The notes under the pieces are model-generated. The model worked only from the letters and a program-made list of their open reading frames with translations. It had not been told where the DNA came from and searched no databases. From Bacillota bacterium (GTDB lineage: Bacteria; Bacillota_I; Bacilli_A; RF39; UBA660), in the NCBI GenBank assembly GCA_015059305.1, contig SVAQ01000003.1, positions 1 to 64,000 of the forward strand: a DNA stretch of 64,000 nt, read 5' to 3'. The translations under genes were made by a program, and so were the position numbers. This document shows positions 6,087-15,621 of the stretch, piece after piece. Each line of letters begins with the position of its first letter. Positions within the stretch are counted from its first letter, which is position 1.

Positions 6087-6793
6087 TTGCTATAAAGTTT
6101 TTTTACTTCTTTTACAGAAAGTTCTCGATATTCTCCTGATGCAAGTGTTCCTAGTTCTAAAAAATCATAATTAGTTCTAGTTAATTTATCAACTAGATAT
6201 CCTAGTTCTTTAAATAAATTTTTAACAATATGATTTCTACCTTCAATAATAGTTATTGAAATATATGTAACCTCTTTTTTTAAATCTTTCTTCTTTATTT
6301 TAAAGTCTACTATTTTAACTTTACGGCCTTCCACTACAACGCCTTTTTTTAATTTTTCAATAGCATCTTTATCAATAATTCCTGCGAGTTTAGCTAAATA
6401 TGTTTTAGGAATCTTGTTACTAGGATGCATTAATTTGTTAGCTAGATCTCCATCATTAGTTAAAATTAGCAATCCAGTAGTATCATAGTCTAGTCTACCT
6501 ACTGGATATATTCTTTTATCCGTTTCAATTAAATCTACAACTGTCTTTCTTCCTTTTTCATCACTAACGCTGCTTATTACCCCTCTTGGCTTATTCAAAA
6601 GATAATAGACCTTATCATGATTTGTATTTAACATTTGACCATTAATTTCTATTGTATCTGTACCATTTACTTTTGTTCCTAATTCATTTACTATTTGACC
6701 ATTTACTGATACTTTATTTTGCAAAATAAGTTCTTCGGCTTTACGACGAGAACAATATCCACTATTAGCAATTACTTTTTGAAGTCTTTCCAT
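6083..6793 (-). CDS. rluB: 23S rRNA pseudouridine synthase RluB
   Basis: A 236-residue enzyme with an N-terminal S4 RNA-binding domain (MERLQKVIANSGYCSRRKAEELI) and an RsuA/RluB catalytic domain with the key Asp in GRLDYDTTGLLILTNDG. Members convert a uridine in 23S rRNA helix 89 to pseudouridine. The start at 6793 has GAGGTG 5 bases upstream; the reading frame extends 4 codons further without support. It lies 18 bases from spmB; the order dacB-spmA-spmB-rluB resembles Bacillus subtilis (dacB, spmA, spmB and, a little further on, ypuL). Confidence 0.93.
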   Translation of the reverse strand: MERLQKVIANSGYCSRRKAEELILQNKVSVNGQIVNELGTKVNGTDTIEINGQMLNTNHDKVYYLLNKPRGVISSVSDEKGRKTVVDLIETDKRIYPVGRLDYDTTGLLILTNDGDLANKLMHPSNKIPKTYLAKLAGIIDKDAIEKLKKGVVVEGRKVKIVDFKIKKKDLKKEVTYISITIIEGRNHIVKNLFKELGYLVDKLTRTNYDFLELGTLASGEYRELSVKEVKKLYSK

Positions 6794-6822
6794 AAGCCAC
6801 CTCAAAAGTAGTATAACATAAT

Positions 6823-7332
6823 TTAAAAGAAAATGTTAGTCAAGATAAAGGCCATAACAATGCCTACAAGATCCGCTATAAGTCCTACAATTAGTGTATA
6901 TCTAATTTTTGAAACTTTTATTGAACTAAAGTATAAAGCTATAACATATATTGTGGTATCGGTACACCCTTGTAATACTGAAGCTAATCGTCCCGCAAAA
7001 CTATCTGGACCATATAAATCAAAAATATTTGTCATTATGGTCATTGAAGCAGTTCCAGAAATCGGCCTTAACACTGCTAAAGGCAATATTTCAGCAGGCA
7101 AATTTATTAAGTTTGAAACAGGATTTAAAATAAAATTCAAAACGTTACTATCTAAAAACAAATTTACTGCAAATACCATGGCTAACACTGCCGGGAAAAT
7201 ATTATAGACAATCTTGAGTCCTTCTTTAGCTCCGAACAAAAAAGAATCGTATACATTTATTTTATTAAAATAACCATAAAACACTACAAAGAGAATAAAA
7301 ATTGGAATAACTATAAATGATATATCTTTCAT
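6823..7332 (-). CDS. spmB: Spore maturation protein SpmB
   Basis: A 169-residue polytopic membrane protein (about 4-5 membrane segments) of the nucleoside-recognition (Gate) family. SpmB signatures are RPISGTASM and GCTDTTIYVIALYF. With SpmA it is needed for full dehydration and heat resistance of the spore core in Bacillus. It overlaps spmA by 4 bases (ATGA), so the two are translationally coupled. Confidence 0.95.
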   Translation of the reverse strand: MKDISFIVIPIFILFVVFYGYFNKINVYDSFLFGAKEGLKIVYNIFPAVLAMVFAVNLFLDSNVLNFILNPVSNLINLPAEILPLAVLRPISGTASMTIMTNIFDLYGPDSFAGRLASVLQGCTDTTIYVIALYFSSIKVSKIRYTLIVGLIADLVGIVMAFILTNIFF

Positions 7333-7907
7333 TTTTTTCTTCTCCTTATTAAATAATCAATGAAAATAGCACTAATGCATGAACAAGTTGTAGATATTAC
7401 TGCCGGAGCAATAATTTCAGTAGGATTTACCGAACTATACGCTAGTCTAATAGCAATAATAGTAGTTGGTAAAATAGTTACTCCTGCTGTATTTAAAACC
7501 AAAAAAGTAATCATAGCGGTAGAAGCCGTATTTTTCTTTTCGTTTATTTTCTGAAGTTCATTCATTGCTTTTAAACCAAATGGTGTTGCAGCGCTTCCTA
7601 ACCCTAACATATTAGCAGCTATATTCGAAGATATATAGCCAAGCGCTTTGTTACTTTTAGGGACCGAAGGAAAAAGTCTTTTTAAAATCGGTTCTAAAAA
7701 ATTAGCAAATTTTACAAGCAAACCCGCATCTTCTGCAATACGCATAATTCCCGTCCAAAGAACGATGGTAGGAAGGAGGGACATAATAAGTTCTAAGGCT
7801 TTGTTAGCATTTAATAAAACACTATTATTAATCTGATCTAAATTACCTGTAAATAGCGCATACATAATACCTATAATAATTAGAAATGTCCATAATAGTG
7901 AAACCAT
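7329..7907 (-). CDS. spmA: Spore maturation protein SpmA
   Basis: A 192-residue polytopic membrane protein of the same Gate family as SpmB. Seen: an N-terminal membrane segment, TIVLWTGIMRIAEDAGL, the conserved ANMLGLGSAATPFGLKAM motif and the TVTILPTT-like segment. It acts with SpmB in spore core dehydration. The ATG at 7907 has no Shine-Dalgarno sequence and lies 6 bases after a CATATATT box, so its mRNA may be leaderless. The unrecognised small protein at 8029-8406 separates it from dacB. Confidence 0.95.
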   Translation of the reverse strand: MVSLLWTFLIIIGIMYALFTGNLDQINNSVLLNANKALELIMSLLPTIVLWTGIMRIAEDAGLLVKFANFLEPILKRLFPSVPKSNKALGYISSNIAANMLGLGSAATPFGLKAMNELQKINEKKNTASTAMITFLVLNTAGVTILPTTIIAIRLAYSSVNPTEIIAPAVISTTCSCISAIFIDYLIRRRKK

Positions 7908-7912
7908 AGTAA

Positions 7913-7940
7913 AATATATGAGAATACAAAAAAAATATTA
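7913..7940 (-). promoter_or_regulatory. Sigma-E-like promoter of spmA
   Basis: Minus strand: -35 TAATATT (7940-7934) is a full match to KMATATT, followed by a 13-base spacer and -10 CATATATT (7920-7913; two differences from CATACAMT). The ATG follows after 5 bases. In Bacillus the dacB-spmAB operon is a sigma-E target, which fits. Confidence 0.65.
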
Positions 7941-8028
7941 ATCATTCGACTTAGATAAAAGATAATAAAAATAAAAGTATACACTTTTTTTGATGTACAC
8001 TTTAACTTATAACTACAGCTTTTATGTT

Positions 8029-8406
8029 TTATTTTTCTATTATATCCAATAAAATTTTATCTTCTTCATAACTTAGCGTTAAATAATAATTACTCTTTTT
8101 AATCCTCTGTTCAGGGTTATTAACTGACTGCAATTTATAATTTGATATATTGCCTTCATAGTCAATTTTAACAGAAACCTCTATTTCCCCCGGAGAAACA
8201 CAAGTATCTTTATTATCGCAAAGAGTACTAGCAACATTTAGTATCGTTGCATTTATATTGTATTCAGCAAATTCAATTACATCACCTTTTTTGATATTAA
8301 AAACTTGTTTAGGAGTATGCTGTTTGCTAACTATTATATATGCTAAAAAAGCTGTTATTACAACTAATAAAAATACTAATATAATTATACCTAAATTCTT
8401 TTTCAT
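8029..8406 (-). CDS. Small membrane-anchored hypothetical protein
   Basis: Not recognised. In its 125 residues, an N-terminal signal-anchor (about 6-27, IIILVFLLVVITAFLAYIIV) follows MKKN, then an extracytoplasmic domain of about 95 residues with beta-strand pattern and two close cysteines (TLCDNKDTC) that could form a disulfide. GAGGT is 6 bases before the ATG. It lies between dacB and spmA in the same orientation, 43 bases after dacB, and may be co-expressed with dacB. Confidence 0.65.
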   Translation of the reverse strand: MKKNLGIIILVFLLVVITAFLAYIIVSKQHTPKQVFNIKKGDVIEFAEYNINATILNVASTLCDNKDTCVSPGEIEVSVKIDYEGNISNYKLQSVNNPEQRIKKSNYYLTLSYEEDKILLDIIEK

Positions 8407-8449
8407 ACTCTTACCTCTATAATATTATATCATAAATTTAATAATCTAT

Positions 8450-9523
8450 TTAAAAGATTTTATCCCAAATTTTTTTAAAGAATTTCTTAGTTTTATTTTC
8501 GTTTACTTTCACATAAATTGGTTCTATATAGATTATTTTATCTTTTAAGTAAACATTTGCGGTACCTATTTTTTCATTATTATGGTATTTTTTCTTATCT
8601 ATTAAATAATATTTTATTTTTAAATTTGTTGCATCTTTTTTATCGATTGTTATTTGCACATTATTTTTAATATATAGATTATCTTTAGCATAAACAACAT
8701 CATCGATAATTTCAAAATCATTTTTATTAATAATTTCTATACTCTGATACTTATTTTTCACTTTTTTATACAACGTTAAATGATCATTCCAGTCATTACC
8801 ATCATTTAAAGTAACTACGATTATATTCATCCCATTAATATTAGCAGTCGTAACTAGTGTTCTTCTTGCTTTTTGTGTATAGCCAGTTTTTCCTCCAGTA
8901 ACATAGTCATATCTTAATAATTTATTTTTATTTTGCCAAACATAAGTTTTTCGATCACTTTTGGCAGTATAACTTTGAGTTTTAAATATCTGCCTAAATG
9001 TTTTATTTTGCATGGCATAGGAAGTAAGAAGCGCCATATCATAAGCAGAAGATGTATTTCCCTTGCCACTATCCTCCTCAAGTCCGTGACTATTATAAAA
9101 ATAAGTATTTGTCATGCCTATTTTGTTAGCATACTCATTCATGAGTTCACTAAATTTTTGCATATCTCCCGAGATTGTATTTGCTATCATAATCGCAGCA
9201 TCATTGCCACTTCTAAGCATCATTCCATATAATAAATCTTTAAGACTTATACTTTCACCTACTTCAATATAAATTGCACTTCCAACAGCTTTTAAAATAC
9301 TTTTATCTACTTTGATTGTTTGATTTAAATCACCTTTTTCAATAGCAATAATACAAGTCATAATTTTACTAATCGAAGCTATTAAGCGATCTTCATGAAT
9401 ATTGGCACCCATTAAAACATTTTTAGAATCACTACCCATTACTACATATGATGATGCGCTAATTGCGTATGATGTTTTAATTACCACAAAAAAACTGAAT
9501 ATAATTATGATTACTTTTTTCAT
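8450..9523 (-). CDS. dacB: D-alanyl-D-alanine carboxypeptidase (sporulation DacB type)
   Basis: A 357-residue serine DD-carboxypeptidase (peptidase S11). A signal peptide (about 1-20) is followed by the catalytic SxxK (SISK, about 51-54), SxN (SGN, about 105-107) and KTG (about 212-214) motifs, then a beta-rich C-terminal domain and a basic amphipathic end (KKFFKKIWDKIF) suited to membrane attachment. It trims D-Ala from peptidoglycan stem peptides. Proximity to spmA/spmB, as in the Bacillus dacB-spmA-spmB operon, suggests the cortex-specific enzyme and not the vegetative one. It lacks a Shine-Dalgarno sequence; a TATAAT ends 7 bases before the ATG. Confidence 0.88.
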   Translation of the reverse strand: MKKVIIIIFSFFVVIKTSYAISASSYVVMGSDSKNVLMGANIHEDRLIASISKIMTCIIAIEKGDLNQTIKVDKSILKAVGSAIYIEVGESISLKDLLYGMMLRSGNDAAIMIANTISGDMQKFSELMNEYANKIGMTNTYFYNSHGLEEDSGKGNTSSAYDMALLTSYAMQNKTFRQIFKTQSYTAKSDRKTYVWQNKNKLLRYDYVTGGKTGYTQKARRTLVTTANINGMNIIVVTLNDGNDWNDHLTLYKKVKNKYQSIEIINKNDFEIIDDVVYAKDNLYIKNNVQITIDKKDATNLKIKYYLIDKKKYHNNEKIGTANVYLKDKIIYIEPIYVKVNENKTKKFFKKIWDKIF

Positions 9524-9530
9524 ATTATAA

Positions 9531-9536
9531 ATTATA
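9531..9536 (-). promoter_or_regulatory. -10-like element before dacB
   Basis: Minus-strand TATAAT (9536-9531) ends 7 bases before the dacB ATG (9523). As a sigma-E -10 it reads AATATAAT; the nearest -35 candidate (GGATAAT at 9560-9554, 15-base spacer) matches 5 of 7 positions only. A second TATAAT directly abuts the ATG. Confidence 0.35.
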
Positions 9537-9554
9537 TTCAGTTAATAATATTTA

Positions 9555-10646
9555 TTATCCAATTAACATCATTAAACAAGCAAATGCATTATGAATAAAA
9601 TGAGACATTATACTTATTGTTGTATTTTCTGTTTTCACAAGTAAATAAGCAAAGAAACTACCTAATACTGCATATGGAAGCGATAAAACTATCATGTTAA
9701 ATAAAGTTGCCTCGCTCATTGTATGTAATAAGCCAAAAAATAATCCAGATACAACAATAAATATTTTATCATTTTTTATAAATCGACGTATAGAAACGCG
9801 AAATATAAGTTCTTCAACAAAGGGTGCATATATTAAACAAGTAGGAATAATATATAGCATTGGTAAACTTTCAGCTACTTGTTGATTTACAGATATTGCA
9901 TTATCGCCTTTAATTAATACAACAACTAACACTACTAAATAATAAATGAAGAACATTGTGATTTGTTTATTAATAATAAATTTTAAGTATTTATTTTTAT
10001 TTTCTAAGAAAATTTTAAAATCTCTTTTTAATTCTGGATAAAAAATCAATAAACAAATTAAAATTAGTAATACATCCAATATAATAGAAAGAAATATATA
10101 AGAAAATGATAACAAACTTATTATATCCGGTAAAAAGAAAAATGTAATTACAGCGATTATAGCCAATAATTTTGTTTTCTTAGTTTCAGCACGTTTTTCT
10201 AATTTAGGAATTTCATTATTATCTAAATTATTATTTACATTATCTTTATAGGATTCTACATTTGTTTTTCTTAGTCCAAAAAACCAAACTATAACATTAA
10301 CTAAAGATAATATAGAAATATATAAACTTTCAGATGTAAAAAAGCAAATAATCCCTACAATTAAAATCATTTTACTTTGAATATATTTTTCTTTTTTGGT
10401 AAATAAATTATATAAAATAATTCCATATAAAATAATTGTTATTATAGCTAAAACTATTAACAAAGACTCACCAATATTTTCATATAGTTTTATAGTTTCA
10501 AGCCATGAAGAATTTTGAGTTTCTTCATATAATTCCCGATAAGAATTAATTACTTGAGCTAAAAATTTATTAGAGAATATTATAGTATACAAAGCAATTA
10601 AAATTTGGATTATTGAAGAAACAATATAATATATTCTTTTTTTCAT
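9555..10646 (-). CDS. CPBP (CAAX-like) intramembrane metalloprotease family protein
   Basis: A 363-residue polytopic membrane protein. The N-terminal half has about six hydrophobic segments and a charged loop near residues 130-160. The C-terminal half is the CPBP/Abi domain with its motifs in order: EELIFRVSIRR (EExxxR), FGLLHTM (FxxxH) and SHFIHNAFA (HxxxN). These residues form a metal-dependent intramembrane active site in Rce1-type proteases. Substrates are unknown. It follows the pyrophosphatase gene by 2 bases and is probably translated from the same mRNA. Confidence 0.85.
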   Translation of the reverse strand: MKKRIYYIVSSIIQILIALYTIIFSNKFLAQVINSYRELYEETQNSSWLETIKLYENIGESLLIVLAIITIILYGIILYNLFTKKEKYIQSKMILIVGIICFFTSESLYISILSLVNVIVWFFGLRKTNVESYKDNVNNNLDNNEIPKLEKRAETKKTKLLAIIAVITFFFLPDIISLLSFSYIFLSIILDVLLILICLLIFYPELKRDFKIFLENKNKYLKFIINKQITMFFIYYLVVLVVVLIKGDNAISVNQQVAESLPMLYIIPTCLIYAPFVEELIFRVSIRRFIKNDKIFIVVSGLFFGLLHTMSEATLFNMIVLSLPYAVLGSFFAYLLVKTENTTISIMSHFIHNAFACLMMLIG

Positions 10647-10648
10647 AT

Positions 10649-12265
10649 TTACTTTTCTAATTCCTTCATAATTGCAGGAATAATTTGTTTCTTACGAGAC
10701 ATTAAATTTTCAACAAAAACGCCTTCTTTTATATTTGGCAAGTCAAAGGCATCTGTTACTAGTGATTCTGCAGCAGTATTATAAAGAATATAACTGCCCT
10801 CTTTTAATATATCAACAATAAATATTAAAACAGCTTCATATGAAGTCTTACTCATTTCATTTAATCTCTCAATATATTCATCCATATGTTTTTCTATTTC
10901 ATCAAAATCCATAGTTGTAATAACCGCAATACCATATATTTTATCGTCGATACTATATGATTTAAAGTCTTGCATAATTAATTCATTAATACTTAATCCT
11001 TTAATTGTGCTTGCAGCTTTTAACATTTTCATACCATATCTTTCAACATCAACTTTTGCTATTTTAGCAAGGGCATACGCCGATGTTTTATCTAGTTCTG
11101 TTGTTGTGGGAGACGTAAATAATAATGTATCAGAAATAATTGCTGATAGCATTAGTCCAGCCATATCTTTTGGAATTTTTACACCCTCTTTTAAATAGCG
11201 ATCATATATTATAGTTCCAGTACAACCAACTGGTCTACATGTAAAATATATTGGCGAATTAGTACCAATATTACCAATGTTATGGTGATCAAATACTTCT
11301 AAAATCTCTGCTTCTTCTAAACCATCAACAGATTGTTCATAATTATTATGATCAACTAGTATAACATTTTTCTTATCATATACAGAAAAATCAGTAAGAT
11401 TAATTACTCCTAAACACTCATTATTTTTATTTATAACTGGATAGTTCGTGTAATGCAATTTTTTTGTAAGAGCAATAAAATCAGAATAATAACTTTGTAC
11501 ATCCACTGTTTTAGGATTAGGATTTTCATTAATTGTACTTATAAAATTTGCTAAAGATAATTTATTACATAACTCAAAACTTGAATAACTACTTGTTATA
11601 ACGTTAACTTTATTTTTTACCGCTTTATTTAAAAGCTTGGTCGGAATTACTCTATTTCTTGTTAAAATTATCAGTTGAATTTTTGAATCAATAGCATATT
11701 CAATAACTTTATATCGATCTCCTACTACTAAAATATCCTCCGGTTTTAGTTTAACCTCTTTAATAAAAGCATCACTACTAAAAGTTACAGTTGTTACATT
11801 TCCTTCAAACTCATTTTTAAAATTTGTAATAATTTTAGCATCTAAAGTTTGTAACAAATGTTTTAAATTTGTGCTTATTTTATCTCTTTTATCAGAAACT
11901 AAATATTTAGCTAAATCTTTTAATGTTACATATCCAGTTAATCTTTTTTTATCATTAACAAGTGGGATAGCCGTCAAATCAAATTTTTTCATATAGTCAA
12001 AAGCATTTGAGATACTTGCATTTTCATTAATATAAGCCTTCTTTACATATTTAGTGTCTTTTATTTGAACTTTTACATCATTTAAATAAGAAGGAGATTC
12101 AACTTTAAAATAATCTAAAACAAATTGAGTTTCACGATTAATTGGCCCTATTACCTTCGGTACACAATTAATACCTGTTTGATTTTTTAAATATGCTAGC
12201 GCAATCGCTGAACATACAGAATCTGTATCCGGACTTTTATGTCCAAATATATAAATTGGTTTCAT
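10649..12265 (-). CDS. ppaC: CBS/DRTGG-type manganese-dependent inorganic pyrophosphatase
   Basis: A 538-residue family II pyrophosphatase. The DHH domain starts with H9, D13 and D15 (GHKSPDTDS) and continues with VDHNN and FDHHNIG; the DHHA2 domain ends with the SRKKQ motif that holds substrate. The plain enzyme is about 310 residues; here about 230 extra residues after residue 60 contain two CBS motifs split by a DRTGG domain. Such CBS-PPases are known to be controlled by adenine nucleotides, and the DRTGG form by Ap4A. It hydrolyses PPi to drive biosynthesis. AGGTGAT lies before the ATG. Confidence 0.93.
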   Translation of the reverse strand: MKPIYIFGHKSPDTDSVCSAIALAYLKNQTGINCVPKVIGPINRETQFVLDYFKVESPSYLNDVKVQIKDTKYVKKAYINENASISNAFDYMKKFDLTAIPLVNDKKRLTGYVTLKDLAKYLVSDKRDKISTNLKHLLQTLDAKIITNFKNEFEGNVTTVTFSSDAFIKEVKLKPEDILVVGDRYKVIEYAIDSKIQLIILTRNRVIPTKLLNKAVKNKVNVITSSYSSFELCNKLSLANFISTINENPNPKTVDVQSYYSDFIALTKKLHYTNYPVINKNNECLGVINLTDFSVYDKKNVILVDHNNYEQSVDGLEEAEILEVFDHHNIGNIGTNSPIYFTCRPVGCTGTIIYDRYLKEGVKIPKDMAGLMLSAIISDTLLFTSPTTTELDKTSAYALAKIAKVDVERYGMKMLKAASTIKGLSINELIMQDFKSYSIDDKIYGIAVITTMDFDEIEKHMDEYIERLNEMSKTSYEAVLIFIVDILKEGSYILYNTAAESLVTDAFDLPNIKEGVFVENLMSRKKQIIPAIMKELEK

Positions 12266-12308
12266 ACTACTATCACCTTATATAAGTTTATCATAGGGTT
12301 CAAAAATT

Positions 12309-14255
12309 TTAAATCCCCTTTAACTCAAACAAAATATCGCGTAGTTCCATTGCTTTTTCAAAATCAAGATTACGAGCAGCTTCATTCATTTCATTTTCGA
12401 TTTTAATTATCATTTCCGCTTTATCTTTTTTACTCAATTTTGCAGTAGATTTACTATCTTTTACAACCGTTGAAACTACTTCTTTTATATCTTTAATTAT
12501 TGTTTGAGGAATAATTTTATACTTTTCATTGTAAGCCTCTTGCACACTTCTTCTTCTAGCTGTTTCTTTAATAGCTTTATCCATGGCATCACTAATTGCA
12601 TCAGCATACATAATTACGTGACCATTTTTATTACGAGCAGCTCTTCCAATTGTTTGGATTAAACTTCGTTCACTCCGTAAAAAGCCTTGTTTATCTGCAT
12701 CTAAAATACAAATTAAACTTACTTCAGGAATATCTAAACCTTCCCTTAAAAGATTTATTCCAACTATAACATCATATACTCCCAAACGAAGATCTTGAAT
12801 AATTTTTAATCTTTCTAATGTTTTTATCTCATTATGAAGATAAGCTACTTTAATATTCATTTCCTTTAAATAATTAGTTAGCTCTTCACTCATTCTAATT
12901 GTTAAAGTAGTAATTAAAACTCTTTCATTTAAAGAGATTCTTTTATTAATTTCACCAATTATATCATCAATTTGCCCCATTGTTTGACGCACTTCAATTT
13001 CAGGATCTAATAGCCCTGTTGGTCTTATTATTTGCTCAGCATATTGATTATTAGTAAGTTCAAGTTCATAGTCACCAGGAGTTGCCGACACATAGATAAC
13101 CTGATTAATTTTTTCTACGAATTCATCAAATTTTAATGGTCTATTATCAAGTGCACTAGGAAGTCTAAAGCCATAGTCTACTAAAGTCTGTTTCCTCATT
13201 CGATCACCATTATACATGGCCCGCACTTGAGGAACTGTAACATGAGATTCATCAATAACTAAAAGATAATCATCGGGAAAAAAGTCCATCAAAGTAGTTG
13301 GTGTTTCCCCAGCCTCTTTCAAAGCTAAATGTCTAGAATAGTTTTCAATTCCACTGCAAAATCCTGTCTCACGAAGCATTTCAATATCATAATTAGTTCT
13401 TTCACGAAGTCTTTGCTCTTCTAAAAGTTTACCTTGTTGATGGAGTTCTTCTAATCTTTCGCTTAACTCTTTTTCAATATTAATAAGTGCCTTTTCCATT
13501 GTTTCTTTATCAGTTACAAACAATGATGCCGGGGAAATAATTACAGTTTCTTTATGTTTTAAAACAGTACCGGTTAAAGGATCAAATATACACAAAGAAG
13601 CAACTTGATCATCTTCGATTTCAATTCGAATTCCCGATTCTTTTTCGTTAACTGGGATAACATCAATATAATTTCCTCTTACTCTAAATGTTCCACGATG
13701 AAAATCCAAATCATTTCGTTCGTATGTCATATCCACTAAACGGACTAAAATGTCATTTCGAGAATATTGATCATTTAAATTAATAACCAACATATTTTTT
13801 TCATAGTCATCCTTTTGACCAATATTATAAATACAAGAAACACTAGATACAACTATTACATCATCATAATTAATAAGTGCGGCAGTAGCGCGATGACGAA
13901 GTTCATCTATCTCATCATTTATTGAAGAGTCTTTTTCAATGTATGTATCCGAAGATGGTACATAAGCTTCTGGTTGATAATAATCATAATACGAAACAAA
14001 GTATTCAACATGATTATTAGGAAATAGTTCCTTCATTTCAGCATATAATTGGCCCGCTAAAGTTTTGTTATGGGCAAGAATTAAAGTCGGCTTTTGTACT
14101 TTTTCAATTACATTAGCAATTGTAAAGGTTTTTCCTGTACCTGTAGCGCCAAGTAAAACTTGATTCTTTTTTTTATCATTTAAACCTTGAACAAGTTCAT
14201 CAATTGCTTTGGGCTGATCTCCACTTGGTTTATATTTTGATTCTATTTTAAACAT
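12309..14255 (-). CDS. uvrB: UvrABC excinuclease subunit B
   Basis: A 648-residue protein with full UvrB layout: Walker A GATGTGKT (about 38-45), beta-hairpin region [16 protein letters not shown]-like IDESH, helicase motifs including SATPGDYEL and QTIGRAARN, and a C-terminal UVR domain (about 612-647) that contacts UvrC. It verifies DNA damage after UvrA loading. AAAGGAG precedes the ATG. No uvrA is nearby in the window; in many Firmicutes it is adjacent. Confidence 0.98.
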   Translation of the reverse strand: MFKIESKYKPSGDQPKAIDELVQGLNDKKKNQVLLGATGTGKTFTIANVIEKVQKPTLILAHNKTLAGQLYAEMKELFPNNHVEYFVSYYDYYQPEAYVPSSDTYIEKDSSINDEIDELRHRATAALINYDDVIVVSSVSCIYNIGQKDDYEKNMLVINLNDQYSRNDILVRLVDMTYERNDLDFHRGTFRVRGNYIDVIPVNEKESGIRIEIEDDQVASLCIFDPLTGTVLKHKETVIISPASLFVTDKETMEKALINIEKELSERLEELHQQGKLLEEQRLRERTNYDIEMLRETGFCSGIENYSRHLALKEAGETPTTLMDFFPDDYLLVIDESHVTVPQVRAMYNGDRMRKQTLVDYGFRLPSALDNRPLKFDEFVEKINQVIYVSATPGDYELELTNNQYAEQIIRPTGLLDPEIEVRQTMGQIDDIIGEINKRISLNERVLITTLTIRMSEELTNYLKEMNIKVAYLHNEIKTLERLKIIQDLRLGVYDVIVGINLLREGLDIPEVSLICILDADKQGFLRSERSLIQTIGRAARNKNGHVIMYADAISDAMDKAIKETARRRSVQEAYNEKYKIIPQTIIKDIKEVVSTVVKDSKSTAKLSKKDKAEMIIKIENEMNEAARNLDFEKAMELRDILFELKGI

Positions 14256-14329
14256 AAAAAGCTCCTTTTATATATGAAATTTATTCAACAACATTTTATC
14301 ATTTATCCAACATATAGTATACTTTAAAA

Positions 14330-14358
14330 ATGACAAAAAACCCGCCTAATGATATAAT
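14330..14358 (+). promoter_or_regulatory. Sigma-A promoter of the acyltransferase gene
   Basis: -35 ATGACA (14330-14335), a 17-base spacer and -10 TATAAT (14353-14358) preceded by TGA. It divides the divergent uvrB and acyltransferase genes; GAGG precedes the ATG at 14377. Confidence 0.8.
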
Positions 14359-14376
14359 ATTTATGAGGAAATAAGT

Positions 14377-15621
14377 ATGAATAATAAAAATTGGTATGCT
14401 TTAGATAATTCTGCGAAAATCATGCCATCAACAACAACCAATTTAAATACAAACGTATTTAGACTTACGTGCACTTTGTTTGAAGATGTTAATTGCAGAT
14501 CGTTACAAGAAGCTTTGGATAAAACATTAATTGAATATCCAATGTTTTTATATACTATGAAAAATGGTTTGTTTTGGCATTATTTAGAAAAAAGTGATTA
14601 TAAACCAATTGTCAAAGAAGAAAAAGATTTTGCATGTAGTAAACTTACTGGTGGCTTACTTTTTAAGGTGTCCTACTATCAAAAAAGAATTCATTTAGAG
14701 GTTTATCACGTTCTTTCTGACGGCCATGGAGCAATGGAATTTTTAAAGTATTTAATTTGTACTTATTTAAATATTGAAAAGAAACTAAACTTAAACATTC
14801 CCCTTAATGATTCTACTTTAACCGAAAAAGCAAAAGATGATTTTAAAACTTTTGATAAGTCTAAATTCAAGTTTAAAATTGAAAAAATACCCAAAGGTCA
14901 CAAATTAAAATTTGAAAAAAAAGATACAATTGAACATGATATTATTGAAATGCATTTACCAGTAAATAAAATAAAAGAAATTTCAAAAAAATATAACACA
15001 ACAGTAACAATTTATTTAACTGCAGTATACATTAAAAGTATTATTGATAATATGCAATTAAAAGAACTTAAAAGACCAATCGGAATTACGATACCAGTTG
15101 ATTTAAGAACTGTATTCCCTTCGAAAACTGTTCGAAATTTCTTTTATACATTTTTGACAAGTTTTAAAGCTCTTGATAAAACAGTTACTCTTGAAGAAAT
15201 TATTAAAGTTGTTTCTGAACAATTTAAAGAAGAACTTACTAAAGAAAATTTACAAAAAAAATTAAATTCTTATATGTTACTAGAAAAATTATTAGTTATT
15301 AGAATTATCCCAACCTTTATTAAAGATTTAGCGTTAAGATTTTTTGCAGGACAAGGAAAACGCGGAGAAACTTCCGCCCTATCAAATCTTGGTGTGATTA
15401 AACTACCTTTTGAATATCAAAATTACGTCGAATCATTTTGCGCTATTGCAAGTACAGATAATCAACAATTAACAGTTTGTAGTTATAACAATATTATGAT
15501 ATTAACTTTCAGTAGCCATTTTATAACTAAAGATATTGAAAGAACTTATTTAAAGGAAATTCAAAAGGAAATTAAGGATAAAATCTTAATTGTTAGCAAT
15601 ATAGGAAGTGATAAAAAATGA
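14377..15621 (+). CDS. Condensation/alcohol-acetyltransferase-like acyltransferase
   Basis: A 414-residue cytosolic protein of the CoA-dependent acyltransferase superfamily (AATase/condensation-domain type). The catalytic motif HxxxDG is present as HVLSDGHGA (about residues 112-120). The C-terminal half has the second lobe with the ETSALSNLG segment typical of the channel region. The acceptor and acyl donor are unknown. It overlaps the next gene (zinc ribbon/membrane protein) by 4 bases. In many Clostridia and relatives a similar pair occurs, often with an alpha/beta hydrolase, which is not adjacent here. Confidence 0.78.
   Translation: MNNKNWYALDNSAKIMPSTTTNLNTNVFRLTCTLFEDVNCRSLQEALDKTLIEYPMFLYTMKNGLFWHYLEKSDYKPIVKEEKDFACSKLTGGLLFKVSYYQKRIHLEVYHVLSDGHGAMEFLKYLICTYLNIEKKLNLNIPLNDSTLTEKAKDDFKTFDKSKFKFKIEKIPKGHKLKFEKKDTIEHDIIEMHLPVNKIKEISKKYNTTVTIYLTAVYIKSIIDNMQLKELKRPIGITIPVDLRTVFPSKTVRNFFYTFLTSFKALDKTVTLEEIIKVVSEQFKEELTKENLQKKLNSYMLLEKLLVIRIIPTFIKDLALRFFAGQGKRGETSALSNLGVIKLPFEYQNYVESFCAIASTDNQQLTVCSYNNIMILTFSSHFITKDIERTYLKEIQKEIKDKILIVSNIGSDKK

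Noticed and set aside
7908..8028. Small gene between spmA and the small membrane protein gene
   Set aside because: The 121 bases hold the sigma-E-like promoter of spmA and A/T-rich sequence; no open frame with a ribosome site is visible.
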